A stretch of DNA of 64,000 bases from Ilyonectria destructans (taxonomy: Eukaryota > Ascomycota > Sordariomycetes > Hypocreales > Nectriaceae), in the NCBI GenBank assembly GCA_020740775.1, contig JAHEWK010000020.1:1-64000 (forward strand). The letters are read 5' to 3'. A model generated the notes under the pieces. The model saw only the letters and a list, made by a program, of their open reading frames with translations, made no database searches and was not told the DNA's origin. Shown one piece after another: positions 34,493 through 44,415 of the stretch (positions are counted from its first letter, which is position 1; the number at the start of each line of letters is the position of its first letter). The position numbers and the translations under genes were made by a program.

Positions 34493-35882
34493 TCACACAT
34501 CTGATGGAAAGAGAGACGGGTCCTTAGCAAGTCGTTGCGTATCCTCGGTCCGAATATGGATGGAGACATCGACGCCGTTGTCCGTCCAGTAAGACGATTC
34601 GCCAGATGTTTTTCCAACCGGGGGTGCTTCCTTAATCAGAACGTTTCCATTAGTTGCCACTGCTCTCAGGTTGGAAGGGTTTGCCTCATCGAATCCTGAC
34701 AGTTCCACATTCATCATTGTGACTGGCGATCCCAGGAACTTCTCGCCCAGTCTGAAAGAAGGGCGTACTCCATACACAAGATCACAATGGATAGGACCAT
34801 TGTCTTCTGCCAAGCCGCGAGCGCGGGCAATGCAGGACCATATGTGGCCCAAAACCGCGTCGTGTCGACTGAGCTTTTGTGACGCGTTCTTGGTGGCTTT
34901 GTTCCACAAATGATCGATCTGGCTTCGATTCAAGTGAACCACGTAGTTGGACACTGGTACAGCAAGATCCCACTCAGCCCAGGGCATCACCTTTCCCGTC
35001 CGTGTTAACTCTTTAGATTTGAAAGGAGTTGGAATCTGAAATGGCCAGGGACAGGTAGCTGCTGAAGCCCACCAGTCATATCTGTGCATGGGCAAACTCA
35101 TTGCCCGTCGTATGATATCCGCGTCTGGCTGGTCGACGTTGATACCGCCGGCTGCTTGAGCGTTCAGCAGCGCGGGATCAAAGACAGGCGTCAACTGAGG
35201 CAGAGGCTCATCATTCAAAATAAAGCGACTGATGAGGGCCCAGTCTTTAAGAAAAGAGATGAAGGTCGTAGCATCGGCCAGAGGATGCGTGCCATGCAAC
35301 GCCAGAACCAAGGCTCCGCAGGCCAGCTGCGTAACTAGGATGGCCATCAGCAGCTTAGGTAGTCCAGTTTCTTCATCCGCACTGAACCCTAGCGGTTTCG
35401 CAATAGTCCCAGTTGCCATGAACCGTTGAAAATTGGCCGTTTCGCAGGACCTTCTTGAGTGCGGTGTGCGGGATAGAGAGATTGGAGGGTTACGGAACTT
35501 TTGGCAAAGACAAACTCAACGTCCGGGTCCTCGGCTGTTCCAAAATGTGCATAGATGCGGCCGAATCGTCGGGCATGAGGTGGAAGATGTGCTGCTTCGG
35601 GCGGGGCAGTTCCATCTCTGCTGTTGATAACCTTGAGCTGCTCACACCATTGTGGGTAGGCCTCCAGAATAGTAGCGAGGGAGTCACGAAGATGAAACGA
35701 CAAGTTGAGATTTTTGACTCTGGGAGTTTAAGTTTCTCGTATAGCCAAAAAGCACTTCCTGCTGCGAATTCGGCTGTGGTGCAGTCTAAAAGCGAGAGAG
35801 CAACGACTCTCTCCTCGCTTTCTGTCACGAGCCGCACTGACTCAACGACTGAGACGTCGATGGACGGCGGGATTGACCCCAT
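34493..35882 (-). pseudogene. BAHD-like acyltransferase (Pfam Transferase), two frameshifts
   Basis: Reads as one protein over three frames. MGSIPPSIDVSVVESVRLV from ATG 35882 runs to about 35705. FHLRDSLATILEAYPQWCEQ continues in a second frame to about 35450. A third frame from about 35430 (TIAKPLGFSADEETGLPKLL) runs to a stop at 34493. The acyl-transfer H-x3-D motif is present as HPLAD within LHGTHPLADATTFISFLKDW. The C-terminal end SIHIRTEDTQRLAKDPSLF resembles the normal end of this family (trichothecene 3-O-acetyltransferase and relatives), so the gene is full-length but broken by indels near 35705 and 35450. Introns were considered for both breaks but no suitable donor/acceptor pairs are present. 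It could have acylated a secondary metabolite. Confidence 0.8.
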
Positions 35883-35945
35883 AACTCGTTGGGCATAGAG
35901 TTGTCAGACACGAAGAGAACGAGGATATTAAAAGGGGAATAGATA

Positions 35946-35997
35946 TACGGGCATGACATTTTTGATACACGGGCATGACTCTTACACGGGCATGACT
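35946..35997 (+). repeat. three spaced copies of ACGGGCATGAC
   Basis: The 11-mer ACGGGCATGAC occurs three times within 52 bp, with T-rich spacers, in the region upstream of the broken acyltransferase. It might be a degenerate tandem repeat or an operator cluster. Confidence 0.6.
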
Positions 35998-36448
35998 TTT
36001 ATGACATCTGATTAGATAGGACCCTCTTTTGTTAGTACATCTCGGTCTGCCGACAGCTCTAACCTTAATTTGTACCCAGAGTTTAGCTGTCCATAATCAT
36101 CCCTTAGTGACTGACGCGACGCGGTCCAGCTGTCAATCAGATAGCTATCCATTGCCAGTCTCCCAGCCCTTGAAGATAAAGACCTTCATTATGTCCCAAT
36201 CCGAGTCTCCTCCTAGCTCAGAGAGCGATTCAAGACGCCGAACCCGAAGGCCTAGCCATCAATCACGTCCTCGAAAACGACAGCGACAGAGCCGACAAGC
36301 CGGGTTCAGCCCACCGCTACGTACGGATAGACCACAGTGAGCTCGTAGCACCGCGAGTATCGGCCAGTACTACGGTATCGGCGACGAAGATGCGCTCGGA
36401 AATCTCTTCGCATCTTATCCACAGACGTTTACAAGCTTCCACGGCCTC

Positions 36449-37018
36449 ATGGATCGCAGGGGCTCCATGAGCCACCATGGGAGCTCCGTTTCGATCACGA
36501 GATACACCTTTCGAATGATTTCCTATTTGGACGAACACGATCGCAGCGAGTTAGAATACGTATACCAGGCCCTGAAACCGACCCACTACCATCCTACTCT
36601 CCATCACAATCTGCCCCAAGGCCCCCAACTACAACGAGGGCTATCTACCCAATCCCCCCAAGCATCATCACCCCCACAGACAGTCAGATCTTCCCCTTTC
36701 CAACAATCCTCGTCGCCTACCCCAGACCCCATCCCAAATCCACCAATCCCAGGCGACGCGGCACCATCAGTCGAGGTTCTCTTTAAATGGGTGAATACCT
36801 TCGCAAAGGCTCATGGCCCTTTCGTACTGTTCCAGTTCACGCAGAAATACAGAGACGAGAGCGTTGAGATGAGGATCATTCGAGCGCTGGGCCAGAAATA
36901 CTCCGCCTCATCCAGAAGCAGGATCGCTTTCCAGCGGCTCGCAATCTTGAAAATAGTCGTCAGGATTCTTTCTACCTTCACTGGATCCACTCCTGTCTAT
37001 CCTGCTGGGACAGTGTAG
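36449..37018 (+). CDS. hypothetical reading frame, unrecognised
   Basis: A 189-codon frame beginning MDRRGSMSHHGSSVSITRYT, with a Pro/Ser/Gln-rich middle and a C-terminal part containing VLFKWVNTFAKAHG. That last phrase resembles the start of FAR1-type domains in fungal Mutator-like transposases, but the zinc-binding continuation is missing. A serine/arginine-rich frame at 36192-36336 precedes it and ends in a stop, and may be part of the same decayed gene. Whether any of this is expressed cannot be told. Confidence 0.25.
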   Translation: MDRRGSMSHHGSSVSITRYTFRMISYLDEHDRSELEYVYQALKPTHYHPTLHHNLPQGPQLQRGLSTQSPQASSPPQTVRSSPFQQSSSPTPDPIPNPPIPGDAAPSVEVLFKWVNTFAKAHGPFVLFQFTQKYRDESVEMRIIRALGQKYSASSRSRIAFQRLAILKIVVRILSTFTGSTPVYPAGTV

Positions 37019-38021
37019 AGCGGTCTCTGGTAGGTCTCGGCGATCGTCTCCGCCGTCAGACGGTCAGGGTTGTCCCAGCGCCTGGAGGGCCACTGTTATA
37101 ATGAGTTAGCTATGCCTCCAGCGGGTTATTGGCCGATGACCAACTAGAGCAAGAAATTGATCCCACGACCTTTCCCCTCTACAAGGTCCCTGAAACTATC
37201 AGAGAAAGAATGTGCAATAATCAGGCTAGATTTCAGAGTCAATATTAATGACCTTACCTTGGGTTACTTGATGCCGAAGAGAGTAGGGCGAAACTACTGG
37301 CTTTGAAGGCCAATATGGCACCAGAAGATACTAATTGGCACTATATGGCCCTTTCGGTGGATATTCATGTCGCAGATAGCAGCATAAGATATGCTCCTCC
37401 CCAAGCCAGAGGCTACTCTGTTCGTAAACACGGGAGCTTCTGCGGATCCCGACTCCGTCACGTCCGAGAGAGAAGCATTCAACGAAACCCCTCATTTCTC
37501 GCACCTTCTCAATAAAGAGCAATACATCTCTGCCATCAGTTAGAGCGGCAGTGGGCAGGGAGGTGATGGACCTAACAGTACCAACTGACTTGCATGGCAC
37601 GAACTGCCCACTAAGTACAACTACTTCAAAGAGGAGCCCGAAGCTGGGCTTAAGTATAGCAAAAGAGAGATCCCAGGTAATGCAAGGAGACTCCGGGAGA
37701 TCGGCAGCCGCATAAGTAAAGGCTGGCACCGGGGCTGGTGAGACGGAGTAGCTTATGGGCATCAACAAGGATTTGGCCTGCGATAGATATCTTGGCCTCA
37801 TGTCTGGAACTATACCACCGAGTCATCGCCCAATCTGGTGCTTCGACTCGTTCCCCAGACTTAAAGTGCCAATTGTCAGGCCGCTGTGAACAATGCCCTC
37901 GATTTGTAACCACTAATAGGTCTTGAAAAGAAAAATCGAAAAAGCCAAGATATCAATACCTAGCGCGCGAAAGCATGAATACCCGTTTCCAGCTCTTTAT
38001 GTCCCGATACCTGTCTCCTAG
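37019..38021. other. intergenic, no gene supported
   Basis: Several short frames on both strands lack recognisable domains. A phrase at about 37807-37845 (ELYHRVIAQSGAST) resembles a carboxylesterase block but stands alone. Confidence 0.35.
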
Positions 38022-38956
38022 TCAGGTAAGGTACTCATTGAACCAAACAACAGCCTGATAAAAGGCTTGCTCCTTCGCAAATCGCTCAACTCGCTTTGAG
38101 GAGTCACCACGAACGGCAAAGCCATGCACAACACCAGAAAAAAGGTTTATCTGGTATGGACTGCCGCCAGCTTTTAGAATCTCCTCAGACCTGTAGCGGT
38201 TCTCGGCCGGGAATATGGTATCAGTCTCGGCGGCGGCAATAGATAGCGGCATTGTGATAGCCGTGAGTTCCTCTTCCTCAACAAAACTGGGGTGGGCGAG
38301 GTAACCAGCGTCGATGCCTTTGTTACAAAAGCGGACAACATACTATAACCAGAACAGGTCAGGGTTATTCCACTGACAATCCTCTACTAGAGAACATACC
38401 TTAGCACCATAGCAGTACCCAACAGCGCCAAGCTTTTTTATACCATACTCATCCCTTAACTTCCTGATAGCGGCCTCAATAATAGGATCAACCGTCTCCA
38501 CAGTGTGCGGATTCTTGCCGTCGCTTCCCTCCCTTAGCCACTTCATCAGGTCGAAGTCAGAAGGACTATTGAGGGGTACGGGGTCACCGTTGAAGAGGTC
38601 GATAATCATGGTCAGATACCCGTTAGCGGCGAATTGGTCTGCCAATAGGCAGCTATTTTCCCAAATGCCAATGACGTCCGGACAGAATAGGATGCCCGTC
38701 GCTTTGTGTGCCTTGTCTACCGGTGGAATAGCGAGATAGGCGTCCCATTTCCCGTCAACTTCGGCACGTGTGCCTAGAGGTGTGCCACTTCAGAGGGTTA
38801 GTAAATCAGTTTACCTAGGTATTAGATAGGAGAGTTCGAAAAAGGGGTTGCTCAATAGGACATCACAGCAGTCAAGGGAAGGTAGTAGATCATAGTGAGG
38901 CCTCACCTGTGTTTCACGCCCACTGAACAGCACTGAGCTGGTGGCTTAGAAGTCAT
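38022..38956 (-). CDS. dienelactone hydrolase family protein
   Basis: Alpha/beta hydrolase of the dienelactone hydrolase family; cytosolic, as no signal peptide is present. Three exons on the minus strand: 38956-38907, 38787-38400 and 38342-38022, with introns of 119 nt (GTGAGG to GAAG) and 57 nt (GTATGT to TATAG); the product is 252 residues. MTSKPPAQCCSVGVKHSGTP is the usual fungal start. The catalytic triad is visible: Cys142 in GYCYGAK, Asp187 in AAAETDTIFP and His219 in VVHGFAVRGD. The classical reaction opens dienelactones in chlorocatechol breakdown. Many fungal paralogues have unknown substrates, so an aromatic-catabolic role is plausible but not shown. Confidence 0.92.
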
Positions 38957-39504
38957 TTTCAAAGCATTTAATAGATAGTTGAAGTGAATTAATCGAAGCT
39001 TCCACAACTTAAGGAATCGCAGTCAGTAGCAGGGGAGGCGATCGGGACTTTAAGAAGGAGCAGCATCCACAGCCAGGTGCCCAAGGTGAACCCCTAAAAC
39101 GAAAAGAAAAAGTACACCGCCTAGATAGTGGAAGTAAACGGACATGGGAAACAGACCCTAGCAATATCGGGTTGATAAGCAGACGCCGCCTTTGAACACG
39201 TCACTGCCTCAATAGTCCTGCCAGGACGTTGATGCTACCCGAACTCGACCCCCTTCCACACAGTTGACCCTGATCTAGCATGGGTGCAGCGGACTTTTGG
39301 GACACGCCCGAACACGGATCCGAATGCCGGCAAAGTTGGGCTAATTTCAAAGAGGCGCAATTTCCAGTATGGCTACGGCCGTAATATTAGTGTTGCTGCG
39401 GATATCGAAAAGTTCTTTAGTCGTATCACCTGGAAAACGAAACACATGAATCGTGTGGTCAGAGGGCAACGCTGGGTTGCGCGGCTGCGGGGTTTGCGGA
39501 GTAG
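38957..39504. other. upstream region of dienelactone hydrolase, no gene
   Basis: No coding sequence recognised; ends at dispersed repeat copy 1. Confidence 0.4.
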
Positions 39505-40126
39505 AGTTTCAATGGTCGTCTGAAATGGGCTAGCAAGTAGTGGATGGAAGTCAACTGTCGACGGAGTTGTGAAGCCACGTCATAGATAGGGAAAAGTGGC
39601 AGCCGCCTAGTTGCTGATGTGGGGTTAGAAATGACCCTGCCGCTTACATCGTTTTAACCGAGGTGCTTTAGAACAGCGCGGATAATAAAAGGGCCCCGAG
39701 CCCGAACCCAAAAATCTATCTAGACTTAGAAGTGCCCGAGACTCCGAGATTTCTTTACCTTTGATTCGCTCCTATTGAATCTTCCACGGTACCTTCAGAT
39801 GAGATTCCCCTAACGCTCCGAGATACTACTTCTTCGTCTACTTCGCCCGGTCTAGCCTCGGCAGTTCAGACGAGATCCTAAACTAGCGCAGAAAATTGCA
39901 GTGAAGTCCGCGAGTTCAGCCGACACGTACTCTATGCCAAACTCCGCCAGAGTTTTTTAGGGGCGGACTTCGAGGTATCACGCGATCTGTGAATATGCCC
40001 TGGACTTTTATTTAGATTTATGTGCAAGCTTGATGCGAGCTTGAAGTTATCATCTGGATGGGATGTCAGAGTCCTATTAAGACCTATTCGTCAAGATCAT
40101 TGCTTACGTGGCACCCAAGACAAACA
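39505..40126 (+). repeat. dispersed repeat, copy 1 (possible solo LTR)
   Basis: Matches 57374-58021 in the same orientation over its whole length with scattered substitutions and small indels. Long shared blocks include AGAAGTGCCCGAGACTCCGA, AACTAGCGCAGAAA and TTATCATCTGGATGGGATG. Both copies have a GATAATAAAAGG box and an inverted pair GAAGTCCGC ... GCGGACTTC. An inner unit starting TGTGAAGCCACGTCA (39568) and ending ACAAACA (40126) has TG...CA ends as in an LTR, but no target duplication was found. Confidence 0.7.
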
Positions 40127-40184
40127 GTTCAGGTCAAGCAGACGGACGGTCCAGCGCTCCTAATAGTCCAGACCGTTTGGACTA

Positions 40185-40447
40185 TTAGTCCAGACTGCAA
40201 TCCAAGATCAATAATCAATCCACGACGGGCGTTTGTGGATTGACGACTAGGATGATGCGTCCCTTGAAACGAGCCCGTGTTGATCTGGATCGCACCAGTA
40301 AATTGATCAGAAATATCCAAAACAAAATGGTTGGCACAGCAACAATCATGGGTACCCTGGTTTTGTAACACCATGCCAACAACCTAGCGTACTTAGCGTC
40401 CACTCCGGGCGTCCGTATTCCCTGCCCTGATCTGCAGTCTGGACTAA
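40185..40447. mobile_element. 263-bp MITE with TA duplication
   Basis: The ends TTAGTCCAGACTGCA and complement are perfect inverted repeats of 15 bp, flanked by TA at 40183-40184 and 40448-40449. There is no coding capacity. Just outside the left end a smaller palindrome (TAATAGTCCA / TGGACTATTA, 40161-40186) overlaps it, so a second, partial copy of the same end may lie there. Confidence 0.75.
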
Positions 40448-40449
40448 TA

Positions 40450-41368
40450 CTAGGGGGGTCTCGTCATTTCACTTCAGCTCAACCCCCCGTTCGTCCCTCA
40501 CGGGGGGGTCGTTGACTAAACAAAAGTCCGATGACTCAACAAGCTAAGATTAGTACCTAGAAAATAGGTGTGCATGCTAGTGAGTGGTGGGCGGGGACAA
40601 GAGACACTAGAAACACACAACCCACCCAAAAAGCAGCTTGTGTGATGACTGAAGGAGTGATGTGTCTGCTATGGCAGATAGGGGTCGGGACCAAAGGCGG
40701 GAAAGATAGATCAAATGAATAGGTCCAAAGGCTGCTAGGTCCAATACCATTTGATCAAACGGTTCACTAAAAGAGACTGAAGAAATGGACTAGAAAGACT
40801 GTAAATTGAGCTGAAGACTGATCATGACTGAGGGTATAGCCAGACAGCTATCCTAGTGATGATCTTGAAAGAGGGATGCTTCCTGCCTGCTTCTACCTAC
40901 ACATCCAAAGCTCTTTTATGGTCCCAATGGGTCAGGCCACTAGTCCCTGTGCGGTGCAGCCTTTCCTGTTGAAGGAAGCTGCAGCAGTCTTAGCCCTAGC
41001 TGCGGCAAGGATCTGATCAAATGACCAACATCCCCAAAGACCGTAAATCCCTGACTCAATACATCAGATTGGACCAGTCATTAAAGTGAAATTGTGGGGC
41101 TTTTGGGTGATTATGGAAGTACTGTACGAAACGTAAACAGCTTAGCGCAAAGGCCCTATGGGGTGTGTCCCCCCGGGCGAAATAAAATACTGTCCTACTT
41201 GCATGAGCTGCGGACTGCGCTAGCTGTGATTAAATTCTGTGGCCGCAAGAGCATTTTGACACATCCGGGGAGTGCCGGACATAGTTAGCAGCGAGCTAGG
41301 CCCACTTGAAGTAGCGCGGGACAAGACCGATAGGTAGGTTCACAAATTAGCCTTTCCGCCATTCCAAC
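40450..41368. other. upstream region of Zn2Cys6 gene
   Basis: No gene recognised. It has a run CGGGGGGGTCG near 40502 and the palindromic CGG-N6-CCG site at 41266-41277. Confidence 0.45.
41266..41277 (+). promoter_or_regulatory. palindromic CGG-N6-CCG site upstream of the regulator
   Basis: CGG-GGAGTG-CCG, 92 bp before the ATG at 41369; on the minus strand it reads CCGGCACTCCCC. Inverted CGG triplets with six-base spacing are a known target layout for Zn2Cys6 dimers (Ppr1, UaY). The same motif recurs in the tannase/P450 promoter, so autoregulation is suggested. Confidence 0.5.
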
Positions 41369-43741
41369 ATGCCCCTCAATTTTACCCCCCTAATGCCTAG
41401 CGGCTCAGGCAGCATACCTGTCCTTGGTAATCCAGACCCTGGCAGCCCGTCTTCCCTTTCCTCAGAGTGCTTCATAACTAGCCTTTTTCCCGATCATGCC
41501 CGGCATTCCCCAGTAGGCCCCCTGCAGACAACCAGCGCAGCATACTATACGTCGTCCAGCTACCGTACTTCGGCCGCCTCTATCACCATGCCGCAGAGCC
41601 CAGACGCAGGCACGCCTCCTCCGTCAGCCCCACCGGCCAAGCGGCGTCGTTTAGAGCGGCAGAGGGCAGATGTCACCTATCCTCGAAGACGGGCCGTTAG
41701 AGCCTGCAAGACCTGCCGGGTCAAGAAGGTGAAATGCAATAACGCCAGGCCGATTTGTGGCATGTGCGCTGAGTTCAACGCCACATGTATCTACGATGAC
41801 TCGACCGAAGATTGCTCCAGGTAACCAACCGTCTGGTCCCATTGACTACCAACATGCAGAGGACTTACCAACCTCAGTTACGATCCCGCCAGCATCGCCA
41901 TATTGGATCGATTGAGTCAAGTCGTCGCTGAGTTGAAAGCGCTAAAGGAGCACACCTCGACTGTTCCGAGGAGCGTTTCTCCAGCGGAACTTATCATGAT
42001 CTCTCCCCATGTGTCCCAACAGGCACAGGCATACAGTAATCCCGTCGGTGATTCAGAAACGGTTCCCGACGACTTTACCCTTCAGCCTGCCAGTACGAGT
42101 GCGGACGCTATCTTGACGTGGCCCATGTTAGCGGGTCCTTTCCCGGCTACGTATATCGCCGACGGCATTTTCGAGGCTGAGGCAAATGTGGAGACCCTTG
42201 TTGACACGGCCTTTCATGAAGTCCACTTGGCGGCCTCTTCTTCGGGACTAAGTGGTATCCTGGAGAATGATATTTCAAAGCTGGTTCGCCGATTTTTAGA
42301 GCTGGTTCACCCTAAAAACCCCGTGCTTGACGTTGGAACCCTATGGTCTTATGCCCAGGGAATCGCTGAGAACGGTTTAAGATGGAATGGAGCATCGTGC
42401 TTGGTTGTGAGTCGTTGGCCCCCTCGCCAGTGGATGCTCATACTACTTTTGTATCGGTTCGACTAACAGACGTAAGCTTCTTGCATGTGCGCTGGGCTGT
42501 GTGGCACGGCCTTTCACAGTGTCTCATGCGGATCTACCCGTCACCTCTAAGACTTCGCTCGAAGCTCACAAAGACGACTTGGCAAGGGGCAACGCCTACT
42601 ACAACATTGCGTGTCGCCGGATCGGCGTGCTTGAAAAAGGTCTCATTGGCCCTCAATGCCACTTTCTCTCAGGACTATACTTGGTATATACATTGAAGCC
42701 TTTGCGGGCCTGGTCAGAATTCGAGCAGGCGTCCCGAATGTTCTTTATCTACTGGCGGCATAAGAGTCGGCAACTTGCCCAAGTCGAAGAATCTGCACCG
42801 CTCAGACGATTAGAAGGGAGTATATACTGGAGCTGTTACAAGTCCGGGGTGGAACTACTGCTAGACATTCACCTTCCGCAGAGCTGTCTCGCCGATCTCC
42901 AAGGAATTGATTTGTTTCCCTCTCCGCTTGACCCACACTTTGCCAGCGCAGAGTTGCCAGAAAGTCCGCTCTTCGCATCATCATCCGGTGATTCAACAAC
43001 ACCGGCCAATTCTCGAATCGTAAATGAACTACGCCATAGCCAAGAGCAAAGCTGGTATTATTACATCACCGAGATCACGCTTCGAAGGATTCACAACAGA
43101 ACCTTGAATCTTCTGTATCGAGATGGGCACGCTGGATGGAACGAAAAAACGATAGGATCCTTACCTTCCACCGTGACGCATCTGGAAGAGCAAATCCATG
43201 AATGGTAAGCTGACCCCCCCCCCCGACCTAGAAACGTCCTCTTTAACTAAACTGCTTGGTTTGTTATAGGTCCCAGAATTTTCTGCCGATAGTAAACATA
43301 GATGCAGACACGCAACCGGAGGAAGAGGTGCCATTCATGATGTGGGGAAGGTTTTTTGAGTTCAAGTGCTTGATTTACCGCCCATTTCTCTTCTATGCCA
43401 CCCATTATTCACCTGATGCACCGCATCAGGCTGTGATAGCGCCCCTGGTGGAGAAAGCTCTGTCCTTGAACATACGCGGGATTCAAGGAGGGCCACATGT
43501 ATACCGACACTACGGGACCTGGTTTCATATCCGGGGATGCGTTACAGCTGCGCTTTGCGTGCTGGCTGCAGTGAAATCGGGGAACGTTGCAATGGTGGCT
43601 GAGATGGACTGGAGAGATATGATTCGTCACCTCATCGACAGGCTTCAATACTGGAAGGACGAAGGGCCCGGGGTATCCCAGTCCATTGAAGTGCTGGAAA
43701 CGCTGATGGCAAGCATGACAGCCGGGGAGACCCGGACGTAG
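41369..43741 (+). CDS. Zn2Cys6 transcription factor with fungal-specific domain
   Basis: Four exons, 41369-41820, 41878-42406, 42477-43204 and 43270-43741. The introns are 57, 70 and 65 nt (GTAACC to CTCAG, GTGAGT to GTAAG, GTAAGC to TATAG) and all joins keep frame, giving 726 residues. Cys113, 116, 123, 130, 133 and 140 form C-x2-C-x6-C-x6-C-x2-C-x6-C. A basic patch (PAKRRRLERQR) precedes the cluster. The middle region LVRRFLELVHPKNPVLDVGT, then LLACALG, AYYNIACRRIG and YWSCYKSGVELLLDIHLPQS, is the usual fungal regulator domain. A second ATG at 41588 (MPQSPDAG) could be the true start, which would put a motif copy at 41500 into the promoter. The next genes are a tannase-family esterase and a P450; a pathway-specific role is inferred. 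Confidence 0.92.
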
Positions 43742-44415
43742 GTGCAATGACCTCAGCCGCAACTGTACCTCACTGGATCATGCGGGGAATATGGGGGACG
43801 GGTTGAATTTCTAGTCTAGGGTTTCGTTAATACTATCACCACTAGCTCCTGATTTCGTGTCGTAGTAGCAAGCCTTAACTCTAAGCTCTGAGGAGCTTCC
43901 GAGATGATGGGTGTGACCGGTAGCCCAACTGACATGGCCGGTAGCTGGAAGCCATCGGGAGTGAGGTCTTTGGCTTTTTACCCTCAGGACTCCACTACCT
44001 TCGAAGGTCAGTGATGCTGTCTCTACACTGGTATAACGGAAGGTCTGTATGAGATCAACTATATGAAGCCAGGTGTTCTTGGAGCCTTTCATCTCGATGT
44101 GAATCCTTGTACATGCAAGGAGCCAGCTTTTCAGTAACTATCTTCCTGATTGTTGTACTTGGTCGGCCCTGATGGCCACGATACAAGGAAATAACATGGT
44201 GAATCTCTTCGACACTCAGAGGACAACTTCAGGATAGAATTAGAAAGTGGGGTGGGATTAAATGTCTCTGTTCGTATAAAGAGGATGCTCGTAAGCCTCA
44301 GCAGATCATGGCACAGTTACCATAAAGAATTATCCTATCCGTTCAACTATATAAACGTCAATTTAGGTTCGGCTATGATGTACAATCAAAGCAGTCCTGA
44401 TTCCGGCGCGAGATT
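43742..44415. other. convergent intergenic region, no gene
   Basis: Lies between the 3' ends of the regulator (+) and the tannase-family gene (-). No recognisable coding sequence or repeat. Confidence 0.5.

Noticed and set aside
37738..37926. Frame with ELYHRVIAQSGAST, reminiscent of carboxylesterase type B
   Set aside because: Only one short phrase matches, and no nucleophile block or other family motifs are nearby.
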